From assembly GCA_036023115.1 (NCBI GenBank), contig JAYKKT010000059.1:2012501-2076500 (forward strand): 64,000 nucleotides of DNA, read 5' to 3'. The notes beneath the pieces were generated by a model that was not told where the DNA came from, made no database searches, and was given only the letters and a program-made list of their open reading frames with translations. Positions 48,559 to 61,520 of this stretch are shown piece after piece. A program made the translations under genes and the position numbers. The stretch is from Brasenia schreberi (Eukaryota > Streptophyta > Magnoliopsida > Nymphaeales > Cabombaceae). How positions within the stretch are numbered: position 1 is the first letter of the stretch; every line of letters starts with the position of its first letter.

Positions 48559-48646
48559 ACAATCTCTCTATCTTAACTAATCCTTTTTACTATTATATAT
48601 GTATGGATATTCTTGCTGGAGACGAGTGTTGTATGATCAATTTCAA

Positions 48647-48648
<2 letters not shown>

Positions 48649-48730
<82 letters not shown>
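48649..48730. repeat. (TA)n microsatellite
   Basis: About 80 bp of uninterrupted TA. Peptide frames across it are artefacts. A CT tract follows at 48812-48841. Confidence 0.95.
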
Positions 48731-48736
<6 letters not shown>

Positions 48737-49144
48737 CTGTTTGATGGTTTTGTTGATCTGTTCTGCTGAAAGATCCACCAAAGTTTGTCTCTGGACAGTC
48801 AAACACAATCCTCCTCTCTCTCTCTCTCTCCCTCTCTCTCTCGCACACGCACGCGGAATGGAGAGTGCATGTCCTGTGTACAAGTCCTGACAAGCTTGCT
48901 TGAGGAGATTTTTTTTAGACGATGGAACTTGATCTTAATTAACAAGTCAGTAATCTTGACACATAGCCTCGGCGTTCAAATAAGGGTGCGGTCGGGCTTA
49001 GCTCGTATCTGTTGATGATACGGATTCAATTTAAATGACTTCGGGTTCGTTTGGCTTGTTTACCATCTTTGTATGAATAAACCAAGTACATGCTTGTCAA
49101 ATCTAATTTGAAGCATGAAATAGAAAGGATGCAAGTGAACCCAA

Positions 49145-49265
49145 TTTTTTTTTTCTTTTTTTTTTTATAATGGAAGGCCGAAGCCCATTGCATGCTGCCG
49201 GGTATCGAACTCTTGGCTTCAACTTTTGAGTCGACCCCCTAGCCAGGTGAGCTATTGCTGGGTGT
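49145..49265 (-). mobile_element. SINE-like element, reverse orientation
   Basis: The reverse strand reads agcaatagctcacctggcta, gagttcgatacccggcagc and gggcttcggccttccattat, then a long A run. This is the most complete copy of the family. Confidence 0.75.
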
Positions 49266-50980
49266 GTTCTGAACCCAAGTCTTTGTTGATAGCTTTGAAT
49301 TGAGATTCTGAAGTTCATACATACCAAATCGGGTGAAAAAAGAAGACAACCCTTTGCACAAAGAAGGAAATTTTTTGGGGTGGTCATTTTGTGTTTTGAG
49401 TCGTGTCTGTATTTCATTTCGGTTTCATGTTAGAAACACGTCAACCCGAACTTTTACTCTCTGGGTGAAACCGCACACGGACTTTTCAGATCATGTACAT
49501 TTCGGGCTTCCGTAGTTGGTGTTATAATTTGTACGTTATGGTTCATGGTCTTGTTTTTACTATGATCTGGGTGGAATTAAACACAGATTTTCGGATCATG
49601 TCCATGTCGGGTTTTTGTGTTGGGTGGGCGTTGTGGTACTGTCATTTTGTGATCGTGTCAAAAGAGGTCAACCCGCAAATGTGTCCATTTTTTCGTGCCA
49701 CTTCCGATAGATTCGAACATGGATGTTTCTTGTCATGGTTGTCTTGGGTTTTCGGGTTGCATCTTAATTATCTGTCCTAGGAAAAATGCAATCGATTTGG
49801 ATTTTATTCTAATCTGTATTAGGCCTTAAATTGATCTACTTATTCGAGCATGAAAGAGTATGTCTTGCGGATCCAAATCTGGGTCGATGTTCATATCCTA
49901 TTATACAATTTATAAGTTTACGTGTCAGGCAACTGTTAATGCTTCATGTAGACATGACCAGTTCGAGCCGGGCCTCAAATTGGCCATACCCGAAACCAAA
50001 GACCTCTCAAAGACCCTCCAGTTCGATTACAGTTTTGTGATTTTGTGAACCACACGTCCGTACACTTGTTTATGCTATCGATAAAGCTTTTGCCTTATGA
50101 TTTTGTACTTAATGCGACTTTATTGATATTACTTTTAAACGTTTGTTGTGGTGTGAGTTAAACGAATTCCAAAACTCATTTAAAACTCTTAGCATCCGGA
50201 AGAGGACCCAACTTGCATCCTCTATTGAATGAGTTATGAACTAATTATTCGTTGTATCACTTTGAAAATCCGTTAAAACTTATCCGGCCTAAGGGTCAGG
50301 TTCAAGTTATGTTGCAAGCTCTGTCGATTCTTCCGATCGTTAAGAAATGACATGATGACTCCAGTTCAAATATGTGCTTCGGAATCGCCCTAGAAGCTCT
50401 AGTATGGAACCGCCCAGCACCCAGCTATTTCAAAATGGCCCAAGTACACATCTTGTTAAGCTGATGCCAAATGACTAGCCATGCTCTCTCTCTATCTCAT
50501 ATAATATAATTATATTTAGTATATTATATATTATATAATGTATAATACAATAATAGCAATATTTTAAAAACTTGAAATTTAAATGGTCCACTTTCGTGGG
50601 CTTTCTAATATATAATATTATATATAGTATAATATATTTCAAGAGGGTTTTGGGATTGACCTTAAAACCGAACCGAAATTAGTATCGTCCCGAAACTACA
50701 ACTGACGATTCTAAAACCGTAACCAGAATCACCCTCGCCCAGTTTGGTTCCGATTTCCGGTATTGGGGCAACCAAAACTGGCACAAGAGTTGAAGAACGC
50801 TTCGATATTTGTAAAATATCCAACGTTGTGTAAATATCATATTTATCCGATATTAACAAACTTAGTGTATTTTGCATATTCTCCCGGTTTTAGTTTTAAC
50901 TATTCATCCCGATAGTTTCCGAGAGAAAGAAACCTCCGGTTGCATCTGCCTAACGTTTCCCGCCTTCTCTGTTCCCACAT
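49266..50980. other. Intergenic, degenerate repeats
   Basis: 49360-49740 has two related segments (cggacttttcagatcatgta and agattttcggatcatgtcca, about 112 bp apart) of the cccg/cgtgt type. 50500-50640 is a TA-rich imperfect palindrome (tatatt/aatata). 50640-50780 is GGTTC-type. No gene is seen. Confidence 0.45.
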
Positions 50981-52299
50981 AATTTAAAGAGCCAGCCCCC
51001 GCCCCCCTCTCTCAGAGTGTTGGAAAACTATCCGGCGCCATTTTCAGGTAGTTAGTCGCAAATTTTTTCTCCTCTTTCGGTTTTGCATTGATGTGTTCTC
51101 ATGGACGTGCTTGTGACGAACTCTATTCAATTCATTCTATTACATTCGGCGAACTAAATAGCTTTCAATTCTTTGCTTGTTTGTTCAAGATAAGCGGAAC
51201 TGAAACGGTTTTCGTTGACTGCAGACAAACCTCGGAAGAAGTGCGTCGTCGGCAAGGAGGAGAACGAAGCGGTCAAAACGCTTCCTCTTGATGATCCGAA
51301 CATTGCTACTTCCAAGATCAACATGTGCGGTTCTTCTCTCTTCCGCTACTATTTTTACTGTTTCGTGGAACGCAGAGAATTTTGGTTGTGATCCCTCGAA
51401 ATTATGATTTCGTTAGCACTTGGCACGGTTTATGTGGTGGATGATCATGACTCCGTTTGATCTGTGATCTCTGATCCTTTCCGGCTTCGAAATGTGGAAA
51501 AATCGGATCCTCAGAGTTATGATTCCGTTAGGATCCGGCACGTTTTATGTGGTAGATGGTCGTGACTCATTCGATCTGATCTTTTCTACTTTTCCGGTTT
51601 TTCTTAAACGTTGAAAAATTGGGATCTAATAACTGGAAGTTATGTTTCCGTTAGAATTCGGCATGGTTTATGCGTGCATGATCGTGATGCTCTTTCATCT
51701 GACAATGCTAGAAAAAGGAAAAAAGTGTACTATATACAGTTAAAAGCTAAGTTGTTCTTTGTTACTAAAGAGAGAATTGCGAGGCCAGGCTGGCTATGGA
51801 CGTCTTGAGATTGTATTTTTCCGTTGTTTTTTATTTTAATCTCCTCTCAATAAAGAATTGCGAATAAGATAAAAATAAGATGACACATGAGTTTTTGTGA
51901 AGTTACATCCACTTCCTTTTGGCTCTCAATTTCTTAGGAGAGCTTCAAACCCTTTAAAACAAAAGAAATTGTGTCCACAGGAAGCGTAATGACGAATGAG
52001 AAGCAGATTCTTGACGATAATATGAAATCAGGGAACAGTTATAGTAGTACAAACTTCATATTATCAAGATAGTATTTTGCTGGTGCATGTGCAACCACAC
52101 AAAATAATATCCAACGAGACTATTAGGGAGAATTTTATCATGACACCAACAGAAGATAAATTGATATATATGTTTTAGATATTTTCAAAGATGGCCAAAT
52201 ACAGCTCTAGTTTGCGAAGATATGAAGGTGTTGAATACAAAAAAAAACTGAGGGCATAAAATGTGTTCTACTGAAACCATAAAACTTGATCTTGCTCCT

Positions 52300-52400
52300 A
52301 CAGAGTTAAATGGTTGGGATGGACCGAGATAGTTTACAACGGCAAATAATAAATTATATAGTTGACCCCAGACAGCATAAGCAAAGGCTTGGTTTTAGTT
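52300..52400 (+). mobile_element. RTE LINE 3'-end scrap
   Basis: The segment atagttgaccccagacagca followed by taagcaaaggcttggtttta is a diverged copy of the LINE 3' end. Lies in an intron of the 51-56 kb gene. Confidence 0.5.
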
Positions 52401-54150
52401 TTGTTCCCGTTTAAGAACAATTACAGGAGAAAGTTCCTTTGTGTCCTTATAATCTGTTTTGTCTGTACAAGCCATGTAGTTTTGATTTGTTAATGCATTT
52501 TCTGAGGTTTAAATGCAGAAAGCTGTTTAGTTTTAATTTGTTAATGAATTTTCTGTGGTTTTAATGCAATATTTTGATGGAAACCTCTGCTTTCTGATTT
52601 TAAATTGCAATATCCGTGCAATTTTCACGGGAAAAGGCATGCTCTCGGAGAGCGTACAAGCACCGTCATAGGAGCTACGGTGGTTGAAAAACTCTCAAAT
52701 CCTTTTGATAGGAAGGCTTCTACACAATTGAGAACTTCTGGGCCAAGACTGAAGGCCGAGAGCCATGATGTTCTCTCTGTAGGAATCAAAAATAAAAAAT
52801 CAATTCTGAAGCCAGCCTGAACTTCAGATGGCTTCTAATAGCGGTGGCAGCTAAGTCACAAAGACACTTATAAGGGGTGGAGTGTCGACCCCGACACTGG
52901 TGCGATACTGACACCGACACCGTGTCGGTGCGGCATGTCCAAAAAAAAATTGCAAAAAAAAAAAAATTTGCAATTTTTTTTTTGTAACTCATGGATAAAT
53001 GGGTCTGGATAATGAAGATTGATTTGTGTATTATGATGAAATTAGTAGTTTTTTACTATTTATATATTTTGCTTTAATATAAAGTTGTGTACTTACTATT
53101 ATAGCTTTATACAATATAAAGCTGCTTGAATGATTTTGGGTGCGAACAATTGGACTCAGAATAATCTCTGTCACCAAACACATTTAAAGACCAGGAATAT
53201 TGTCACATCAATAGAACAGAAGAGTATGACATCACTAGTGGATCCTAACACAAATACTAGTATATGTTATATCCTTCAAAAGATCTTGAAACTCTTTCAA
53301 TCCATAACTTGGATATTTTGTAGCTCGTAAAATCACTATAAGTTTCAGATCATTATGAGGGAACTTGCTAATTGATACCTATTTCACCCAAAATTAACAA
53401 ATACTAGTTGTATTATGATTGATTTATGTAGCTTGAATATTATATATAATATATAATATTATATACCCTAGCCGTGTCGCCGCACCCAAAATTTTTGAAA
53501 TTTGCCATATCCCGCACCCGCACCCATGTGACATAGGGTAGCAGTTCATCTAATAAGACTAGGCAAGCACAGAGCGGGAGTGTCTCATTTGAGGCCCACG
53601 TTAAGGAAAATGTTTCCGGAGATGATAATGTTTCTGGTGAGAACAATATTAGACCTGATAAACCCTATTCAAGTACATTGTTTGCACCACGTCGTATTCT
53701 GGATAACAGCAGTAGATGTCAGATCGGTGATCTTGAATCGTCAGCATATTGGATTTCTCAGATTTATATGGCTGAATCTGCTGGAAAGCATTTTATCTCT
53801 GCTGAACTCTTCAGCTCGCCCTGGAGTGCAAAGCCGAGGTATGCAAGGATCTTTCCCCCCCTCTTAACCTGATATTTTGGTAAGCAACAATTTGCAATTA
53901 ACTAACTCTGGTTGAGTTTCTTTAGCAAAACTTTTGAATCCATGCGTGATTTACTTATATCATGGATTAATGATGGTTATTGTCAATATTGATTTTAGTG
54001 ATCTGTTTCTTTTCAGCCATTCGAGAGCCTTCTCGATGGGCTTCAAGCATATGCCAGCAGACATAGTTTTCTGCTATTAGAAACTGCATGGAAAATTGTT
54101 TTCCAGAGATATATGCCATTGACCGATGAAAGTAAGTTTGAATTTTGAGA

Positions 54151-54532
54151 ATCCCTTCTTTGAAGATGAAAATCATGGTAGTAGTGAAGCTGGGAAAAGC
54201 ACAGCTATGGAGAACTCTTGTGTTACTGATATTGATTCCCAATATGCGAACTTTCATGGAAGGGATGGAAAGTTTTCAACAAATAGTTACAGAATCTCAA
54301 AAACCCATGCCAGGGAAGAATCATCAACAAATAGTTACAGAATCCCTTCTTTGAAGATGAAAATCATGGTAGTAGTGAAGCTGGGAAAAGCACAGCTATG
54401 GAGAACTCTTGTGTTACTGATATTGATTCCCAATATGCGAACTTTCATGGAAGGGATGGAAAGTTTTCAACAAATAGTTACAGAATCTCAAAAACCCATG
54501 CCAGGGAAGAATCATCAGTTACGGAGAATGAA
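54151..54532. repeat. 191-bp tandem duplication, copies near identical
   Basis: The sequence starting atcccttctttgaagatg at 54151 starts again at 54342 and stays the same for about 175 bp, up to gggaagaatcatca. The two copies meet at a shared caacaaatagttacagaatc word. 191 is not a multiple of three. Confidence 0.95.
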
Positions 54533-56384
54533 TATCTCCATGGAGATAAGGATTATGATGTTGATCTCTTTCAAGAATACAGTACTGAAAATTCATCTGA
54601 AAATGGGCCTCCTGAGGATCACAGTCCATGGTTACGGAAGAAGATCTATTCTAAGAGTCAAGTATACATTTCAAGTTCACCGACATAAAAACTTCAAAGG
54701 GTGCGTCAGATTCTGTCAAAATAAGGGATCAGCCAGAAACAGGCAACCAAGCATGTGAGTCATTCAATATCAAACTAGCAGTTTTGAGAGCCTTTGAAAT
54801 TTCTGACAGACTAAAACATCTGTAAGTCAGTCAAATTATTTGTCTTATGCAAGAAAACATGCCTTCACATGAAACTAATCAACACATTTGAATATGTTTT
54901 GTCAAGAGATCTTTGTAGCTGGACCTATCAATGGCAGTTTGGAGATTATTTTGAAATAACTGTGCTTTTTGTCAGAAAATATCCTATTTCTTAGAGTGCA
55001 TCAATTTTTTTATTTAAAATTTCTTTGTGGTAGGGTCTCTAGATAAGATTCTGGATGCATTTATCACAGGATATTGTCGTCATACCATGCAATCCATCTT
55101 AAGAGGTTTCATACACAGCTCAGTACTAATTTATCTACAATTCGGTCAACAATTCAGGACTAATTTATTTAAGCTAATTTCTGTGCTCTGCTCGTGTATC
55201 TCTGCCATTTGCTCTTGTATGTTGGCAATTGCAGGTGTAGCTTCATGCCCGAATGAGGACATATCTGATCCTGTCACTCATCAGGTTTGGACGTATCTGT
55301 CGTCAATAGTTGGGATGAAAAATAAATGTCTAACAACAGTGCAGTGAATTGATGTTTATCTAATATCTTTGACACAAATACGGTTATACTCTTTCTATGC
55401 AGCTTCGAAGTGAGGAGGGTGAAGTAACTAAAAGTGAGATACCCCATGGAATTAAAAGCAGGTAATCTTTTATGATCATCACTTTAATTTTTCCTTTAGT
55501 AGTGGGCACGAGGACTTGTGGATGTTTAGCTGTATTCAGTTCCTTAAATTGAAATTTGAATGTTTATTTTCTACCCACATGGTGCAGTACATGATACGAT
55601 AATTTCAAGGGTCTTCTTGTGGGGACACGGCGATATATATGTATGCGTGTGTGTATGTATAGGCAAATGTATGTCTGTATGTGTGTGCGTGCATGCATGA
55701 ATGTGTAATCTGTTGTTACATGCTGGTTCTCGCCCATACGCCTATATTTTGTTGTGCTGATGACCTTGTTTCTGTCGCATATTAGACGAGGGCCTGCATC
55801 ATCCATCCTCGACTCTGACTAGGATGTGAATATTTTAAGCACGCTGTTGATTCGTGCTGATTCTTGTTTTGGTATAGAATGCACTCATTCGCCAAAGAGA
55901 TCACGAGGAGATCACTCTTCCAAGCCTTCAACCCTGCTTTCTATACTTCCATGGTCAATTTGCGCTATTGAATATCTTTTAGCCATATTGTGGGCCTTTT
56001 TGCTAATAATGTTGCTGTATTTCTTCGTCTGTGTTCGTCATCAAATAGCTCAAAATGCAGTTGCAAGGCTATTACTTGTTAGTAAGATCTGTGTTGTATA
56101 TACTCATCTTCGTTACTAAAGAATTGTTGCAGATTCACTGGCAAGAATGACACTTTTGCTTCCCTGCTATTGTTAGTAAATAATATTGTCGCTCTTTAAG
56201 AGCTGTTTGCGTAGAATCCTATATTAGAAAACCATTGGATCAAAGTCCCAAGTTGGTCTTTTCGGGATGGTTTATTATGAATGCCAGTTTAGAATTTATT
56301 GCTGAGATGCTTGAAAGGCTTAAAGAAGCCATAGCTCTTTCAGATTTAAATGTTTGTACTAAGACAGATGTGAATGGTGACTGA

Positions 56385-57587
56385 GAGTCCAACGGTCACC
56401 AGGCCCCCTCTTCATCTCTCTTCCTCTTGTTCTCTTCTATAAATACCATACTCATGTACATATTTTCTAAGTCTTTTGTGGTTAAGTAATATCGATTTCC
56501 ATTATATTGTGCCTTTGTTGCATATGCTTTATTATAGCTTTTTCTAAGGCTTTGATATTGACATTTTGAGGTGATATTAACCGATCTTTCGCTGCTACAT
56601 TGAAGCATCGACTTTATTACAAGGTAGTCATCTCGTTATGACCTTGAGACAACTAGGATGGTTAGTAGGCATACCAATTTTAGAGAATTATGAACCCCCA
56701 CAGAAAAAGGGGAGGAAGAGAAACTCATTGACCAAATGAAGTTTCTTCAATGAATTTACCAGCTTGTTGTATGTCATGGATTGGAATTTCTCTTTGAACA
56801 GGAACTCACTGGCATCTTTAATGCCTTGATCCTGCAATGAATCACTGGATTTTCCATGCAAACGCTTGCAAACAGTGGGTGTCGACCATCTTTTGTGTGT
56901 GTATTTAAGGTAGTCAGCTCATTATGACCTTGAGACAACTAGGATGGTTAGTAGGCATACCAAATTTAGAGAAACACGAACCCAACACAGAAACTGAAGG
57001 AAGAGAAACTCACTGAGCAAATGAAGTTTCTTATGAACTTAACTACTCTCATAGCGCCTGATGTATGAAAATGTAGTGAGTACTTGAAGTTCCTACTTGT
57101 GAGAGTGGATCTTTGTCAAATTTGATAGATGTAATTTGTGAAGGCCATGGCAAATAACTTCCAATAGGTTCTGCGTCAAATGTGAGATCTGGAAACTAAT
57201 CCGCATTGTTTCGTTGCCCAAATATGTAAAGGGCGACAAGAATGCGTTGCAACACACCGCATATCCCAAAGAGTTTAACTTTTCAAGCGATCGGAAATGT
57301 ATTATATGATGCCATCTGCTACACTACAATATGTACGCTAATTATAACAGTCATGATTTGCATTACGATTTTGTGATAATATGCTAAATGAATCAGAAGC
57401 CACGACCGCAGTACAACATGTAGAATCTGCAATTTCAAGTTCTGGCAAGCATGAATGTCAGTAATTGCTGATGATAATAAAGTGGAATTTACATGACACA
57501 CAAACTTTGCTATATTTCTTTTAAAGCTAAGAAGTTTCTACACTTTTCAGATATTCCTTTTTCAAGGAAACAAAATTTTCTCCTCAT
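56385..57587. other. Intergenic with a 137-bp direct repeat
   Basis: About 56622-56760 and 56909-57045 share ttatgaccttgagacaacta, ggatggttagtaggcatacc and aaatgaagtttctt. 56200-56384 belongs to the preceding gene. Nothing else is recognised up to the next gene's stop. Confidence 0.6.
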
Positions 57588-59657
57588 TCATGAAGCCTTC
57601 ATTGATGTTTTTCCCAAACCCAAGTTAGGCGACGTTTGATCCTTCTGGATCAAGTAAGATGGAAGGAAATGGGGTATTAGAAAAGCACATCCAATACAAA
57701 GAACAGCCAAAATGCCAACCCACCAAGCCTTGTGTGGGATCCCAAAGGAGAGTTCATCACATACTGCATTTAACAACAAAAAGTAAAATCAATTACCAAT
57801 CGTTCATAAAGAAACAATAATTCGTTAGGAATTGATCCGTCTTCATATGCCTTTATGTTTGAGATGAATAATGGCAAATAAGCAAATTGCACTCTTAGCA
57901 TCAATATTGTAAATATTGTATCGGACCCCGTATCGCATGGGGCATCAATACACTTGTATAGTATGATATGGTACAATAAAAGTGTTTTTTTTTTAATATT
58001 AAAAAGTTAAGAAAACATAAAAAAATATTCTGCAATCTGCACCATACCAAGAGAAGAGATGACGGATTCAACATCAAAACAAACTAAATCACATGCATAC
58101 ATCACTCTCGGGCCTCATTTTCAAACTTAAGATTGATGACTATTAATGAATGTCGAATATATATGGGATTTTTGGAGAGAAAGGAGTTTGACTTGAAGAG
58201 AATAAGGGATAGACATGTAAGAGGAGCAAAAGAAGCTGACCTACCCTGTATCGTAATGTATTGTACGATATGTCGATACGGTGTGATAAATGTGTTTTAT
58301 AATACAAGTACCTCAATTGTATCTGTTTAGGTACCGATACACCCAATACACGTATCGTATCATACAATATGATTTTTATCATTGCTTAGCATTGTATATA
58401 TGATAATGACATTACACTGATCATTGTTCCCCATGACAAAGGACAAGCAGACTGGGTATCATTGCTTAGCATTGTATATATGATAATGACATTACACTGA
58501 TCATTGTTCCCCATGATCAAATTAGTACTTGAAAACAAGAGATGGTTGCACATGGGCCCTTAGGAGTTCTGGTGAGTTTCGGTGAAGCGTGAGAAATTAG
58601 ACGTTGAACACTTTAAAAGGGAATGCAGGAAGGCCTCGAAAAATGTTGAATGATAAAACAAAATGGCTTTCGTGGAGTTAAACGCTAACATGACACCGAG
58701 ATTCAACAGAGTGATAACTAAGAACCCATGTAGCTGAACCCCCTTAGCATAGCACGAAGCTCGCTTTTAGTCTTGGTTTCATATTACTTGCAAGAACTCA
58801 AAAAAATGGGTAAAGAAAGATTCAAGGGAAGAGTTCAAGATTTCATAGCCTAATCATTACCCTGGACACATGCAGCCCAAGAAATGAAATGTGTGCACAT
58901 GTACACGTGTACTATAAGGAAAAGAAGGGAAGTGCCTCACCAATATTAAACATGATAAATTCTCTCTCCTTGGTATGAGGCTTTGCAACAATACCTTCAG
59001 GCTGGACATACACTATAACACTATCACCAGTGCCTCCAGATTCCTAACAATGTAAAGAGTCATAGCATGAGCAGAGGATTTATATGAGTTCATCAACCAC
59101 ATCAGTAAATCAGCCAAGATCAAACAGACTTACCAAAATGTGTTCTCCAGCTCTAAAAATCAACTTCTCAGTGTTAAGTAATCTCCTCAGATTGAGATCA
59201 TGTGCAGAATCCTCCCTCTTTAACTGAAGGGAAAAGCTTGCCGGAATCTAGTGATGTTGAGGTCCCATTAGGCTAAGCAGCAACTTGACCAAAATCAAGA
59301 ATGAGAAATGGAAACATGAACACATACAGAAGCAGGATACGATATCTTCACTTCATACCAATCAAAGGGTCTCAATCCCTTGATCCTGTAGTGCCTGCTA
59401 CCCATTTGTAAAGGTAAAGTTTCATTGCGTAATTCCTCTCCAACATTCAGTTCCTTTATATCAGGTCTGCTAAATGTTGTTCCAAAAAGAAAATATCATT
59501 TAATAATTCTATTAGAAATACAGATGCCAATAAAAATCACCATAAATAAGGGAAAATTCCAGGCTGACTTGATTCCAAGCTCGGAAGATAAGTTGCCAAC
59601 AAAGCAAAGATGAAGGCAAAGCAGAATGATCAAAGTGGCCATACAGCCAGTTGACAT
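57588..59657 (-). CDS. Small type I membrane protein, five exons, unknown function
   Basis: Exons on the minus strand: 59657-59569, 59466-59328 (or from 59469), 59247-59134, 59043-58941 and 57763-57588. Phases agree and the product is 206 residues (207 with the alternative acceptor). MATLIILLCLHLCFVG is a signal peptide. The lumenal part has a beta-rich stretch (YRIKGLRPFDWYEVKISYPA) of fibronectin-III flavour, then SIPASFSLQLKRE, RAGEHIL and DSVIVYVQPEGIV. One membrane span (GILAVLCIGCAFLIPHFL) lies near the C-terminus, followed by a short tail. The shape suggests an ER or secretory-pathway membrane protein conserved among plants, but I cannot name the family. The exon 1 donor (AA|GTCAGC) is weak and was chosen because it is the one that fits the phase. 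Upstream to about 60200 is probably leader. Confidence 0.75.
58381..58520. repeat. 80-bp tandem duplication in intron 4
   Basis: attgcttagcattgtatata at 58381 is repeated at 58461. About 57 bp, through ttgttccccatga, are identical. Lies in the last intron of the membrane-protein gene. Confidence 0.95.
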
Positions 59658-61520
59658 GAAATCAGCAGCTCACATGAAAGAAATCTACATCTGCACCAAA
59701 ATTTTGATAAACAACAATCAGTAACACTCCTTAATCAAGGTAAAAGATAACAGGAAATTGATAAAACCGAAATGTCAATATACAAATAACAAAAAAGTAA
59801 AAATAAACAAAATACGTAAAAAATTTAGTGCTTACTTACAATGGTGAACGATAACTTAAGTTGTTTAACAGATGCAATCCCACAGTTATTTGTCAATATA
59901 CACTACTAGTATCGTGTCCTAGAGACATGTGGTTACGGAATGAATTTTGTCAAGCATTTTACGTCCTTCCTATGCTCTACAAGTGTACATTTCCATCAAA
60001 GAAGCATTAAACAAGCATCACAACCGGAGCCCTTTCAATGGATCTAAATCGTATTGGCTTCAATTGCAGATTGGATTTCCGTGAGACGGTTCCATTGATG
60101 GCTGTCAAACAAAGCAAAGTGGGAAAGGATCGGAGTTTACCGAACTCCACTTAACAGAGTTTGCGAAAGGTTCTGATGGGGACGGCGTCGATCGTCGAGA
60201 GAGAGAGAGAGAGAGGACGGCACGATTGCGCGAGACGTCAGATCCGGTGAATCGATGGCTGAGATGATTCTCGGAGTTTCACGATACGCACATATCGCAG
60301 GTGAGACTGGGATGTCAATGGGGCGGGTCGGCCGAGTATGCACACATACCCATCCCATACTCGAACTTGCCCCGATGGAGCGGGTACATGTTTGGGTCTT
60401 TTCATCCTGTAAGTAAAACGGGAGCTCCATACTCTAATCTTATTTATCTTCTTAAAATTAAAAGTATTTTACATTAAATTCATAGGTTTAATGTAAATAA
60501 TTGAAAAATAAGGTTAAGATGCTAAAATTTTGAAATTTTAATACGCATATGTATTATTTACATATATATATATATATATATATATATTGTAGTATGAATG
60601 CTAGAGAGTTTTTGAAATATATACTATCGAATGACTACCATTTGATCACTTTTAATGAATGATTAGACACCACTTGTGTTTCGACAATACTTTTGTTACA
60701 TAACGAAGCTTCACATTTGATAAAGATAATGTTTTGTTGATCATCTTCAATTGTCCATCAAAAGCAATCGAGCACGCTTTGTTATATTGTGAGGCCTCTC
60801 ATGTACTAAGAATGATGCTTTATTGACACGGTCCTCGATTATATATTTTGGGTGATCAAAACAGTTAATGTATGAAAATACATAATTTTGAAAAATCTCA
60901 TTATGTATATATATAAAAAATTAAGATTTGTTAAAAAAGTTTTAAATATCGTTTGTGATTGTATGAATAACATATGAGTCCCTTAATTACCACCATGAGA
61001 TCGATCACACGTTTATTTAGTGAAGCGAGTATACTTCTTATCCTGTGCCACACACAACCGTGTAATCCCTGCCCTGTTTGGGTTGGATTGAGTCGGAACC
61101 TGTCTGCTCGGACCAATATTACGATTCCTAGTGTGAGGTGAGAGAGAGACGTATGAGTTGCAAGCCGTGAGATCTTAGTGAATTGATGGATGGGATTTGT
61201 TCGCCAAGTTTAGACGGGGATTTGTTACCAATACACAAACCTGAAGAAACCCGATCCGATTCTTTCCCCAACTTGAAGGCCGGTGCTTACTGCTTTGATG
61301 CATTTTCTGTGCCCACGGGCATGGATGTCCTTTGACCTTCACTAATTCCATGTGGCAGGAGCCATCTTAGGCTTGTTGCTGACATCGATAGAGTCATGGA
61401 CAATAAAGAGGTCAGAGAGAGCCAGTGCTTCTTTTGGAAGTTTTTCAAAGCCGCGGATTGCCTCCAGAATCTCTCTCTCTCTCTGGGAACGCCCGATTCC
61501 TGAATAGCGAGTGGTAGACG
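59658..61520. other. Divergent intergenic region
   Basis: Lies between two divergent genes. 60137-60430 is GC-richer, with a short (GA)n at 60197-60213, and is probably leader or promoter of the minus-strand gene. A (TA)n tract is at 60563-60587. 61140-61520 probably holds the leader of the plus-strand gene. No gene in between. Confidence 0.4.

Larger units (their letters stand above)
51020..56384 (+). pseudogene. Unrecognised multi-exon plant gene with frame lesions
   Basis: Exons with matching phases: about 51020-51047, 51225-51324, 52637-52778, 53573-53838, 54017-54131, a block ending 54754, 55235-55284, 55403-55461, about 56133-56180 and 56215-56384 (stop TGA). Recognisable coding stretches include KPRKKCVVGKEENE, HALGERTSTVIGATVVEKL, AYWISQIYMAESAGKHF, QLALECKAE, SLLDGLQAYASRH and LVFSGWFIMNASLEFIAEML. 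I do not recognise the family. Lesions: TTG where a start ATG would fit (51020), one base missing near 53810, a 191-bp tandem duplication that shifts frame (54151 onward), and one base missing near 54681. The last two exons do not join in a normal way. It may be a decayed gene, or a live gene with assembly indels. A short alternative end at 55785-55820 also exists. Confidence 0.6.

Noticed and set aside
60137..60430. 97-codon frame on the minus strand upstream of the membrane-protein gene
   Set aside because: It crosses a GA repeat, has no family resemblance and lies where a 5' leader is expected.
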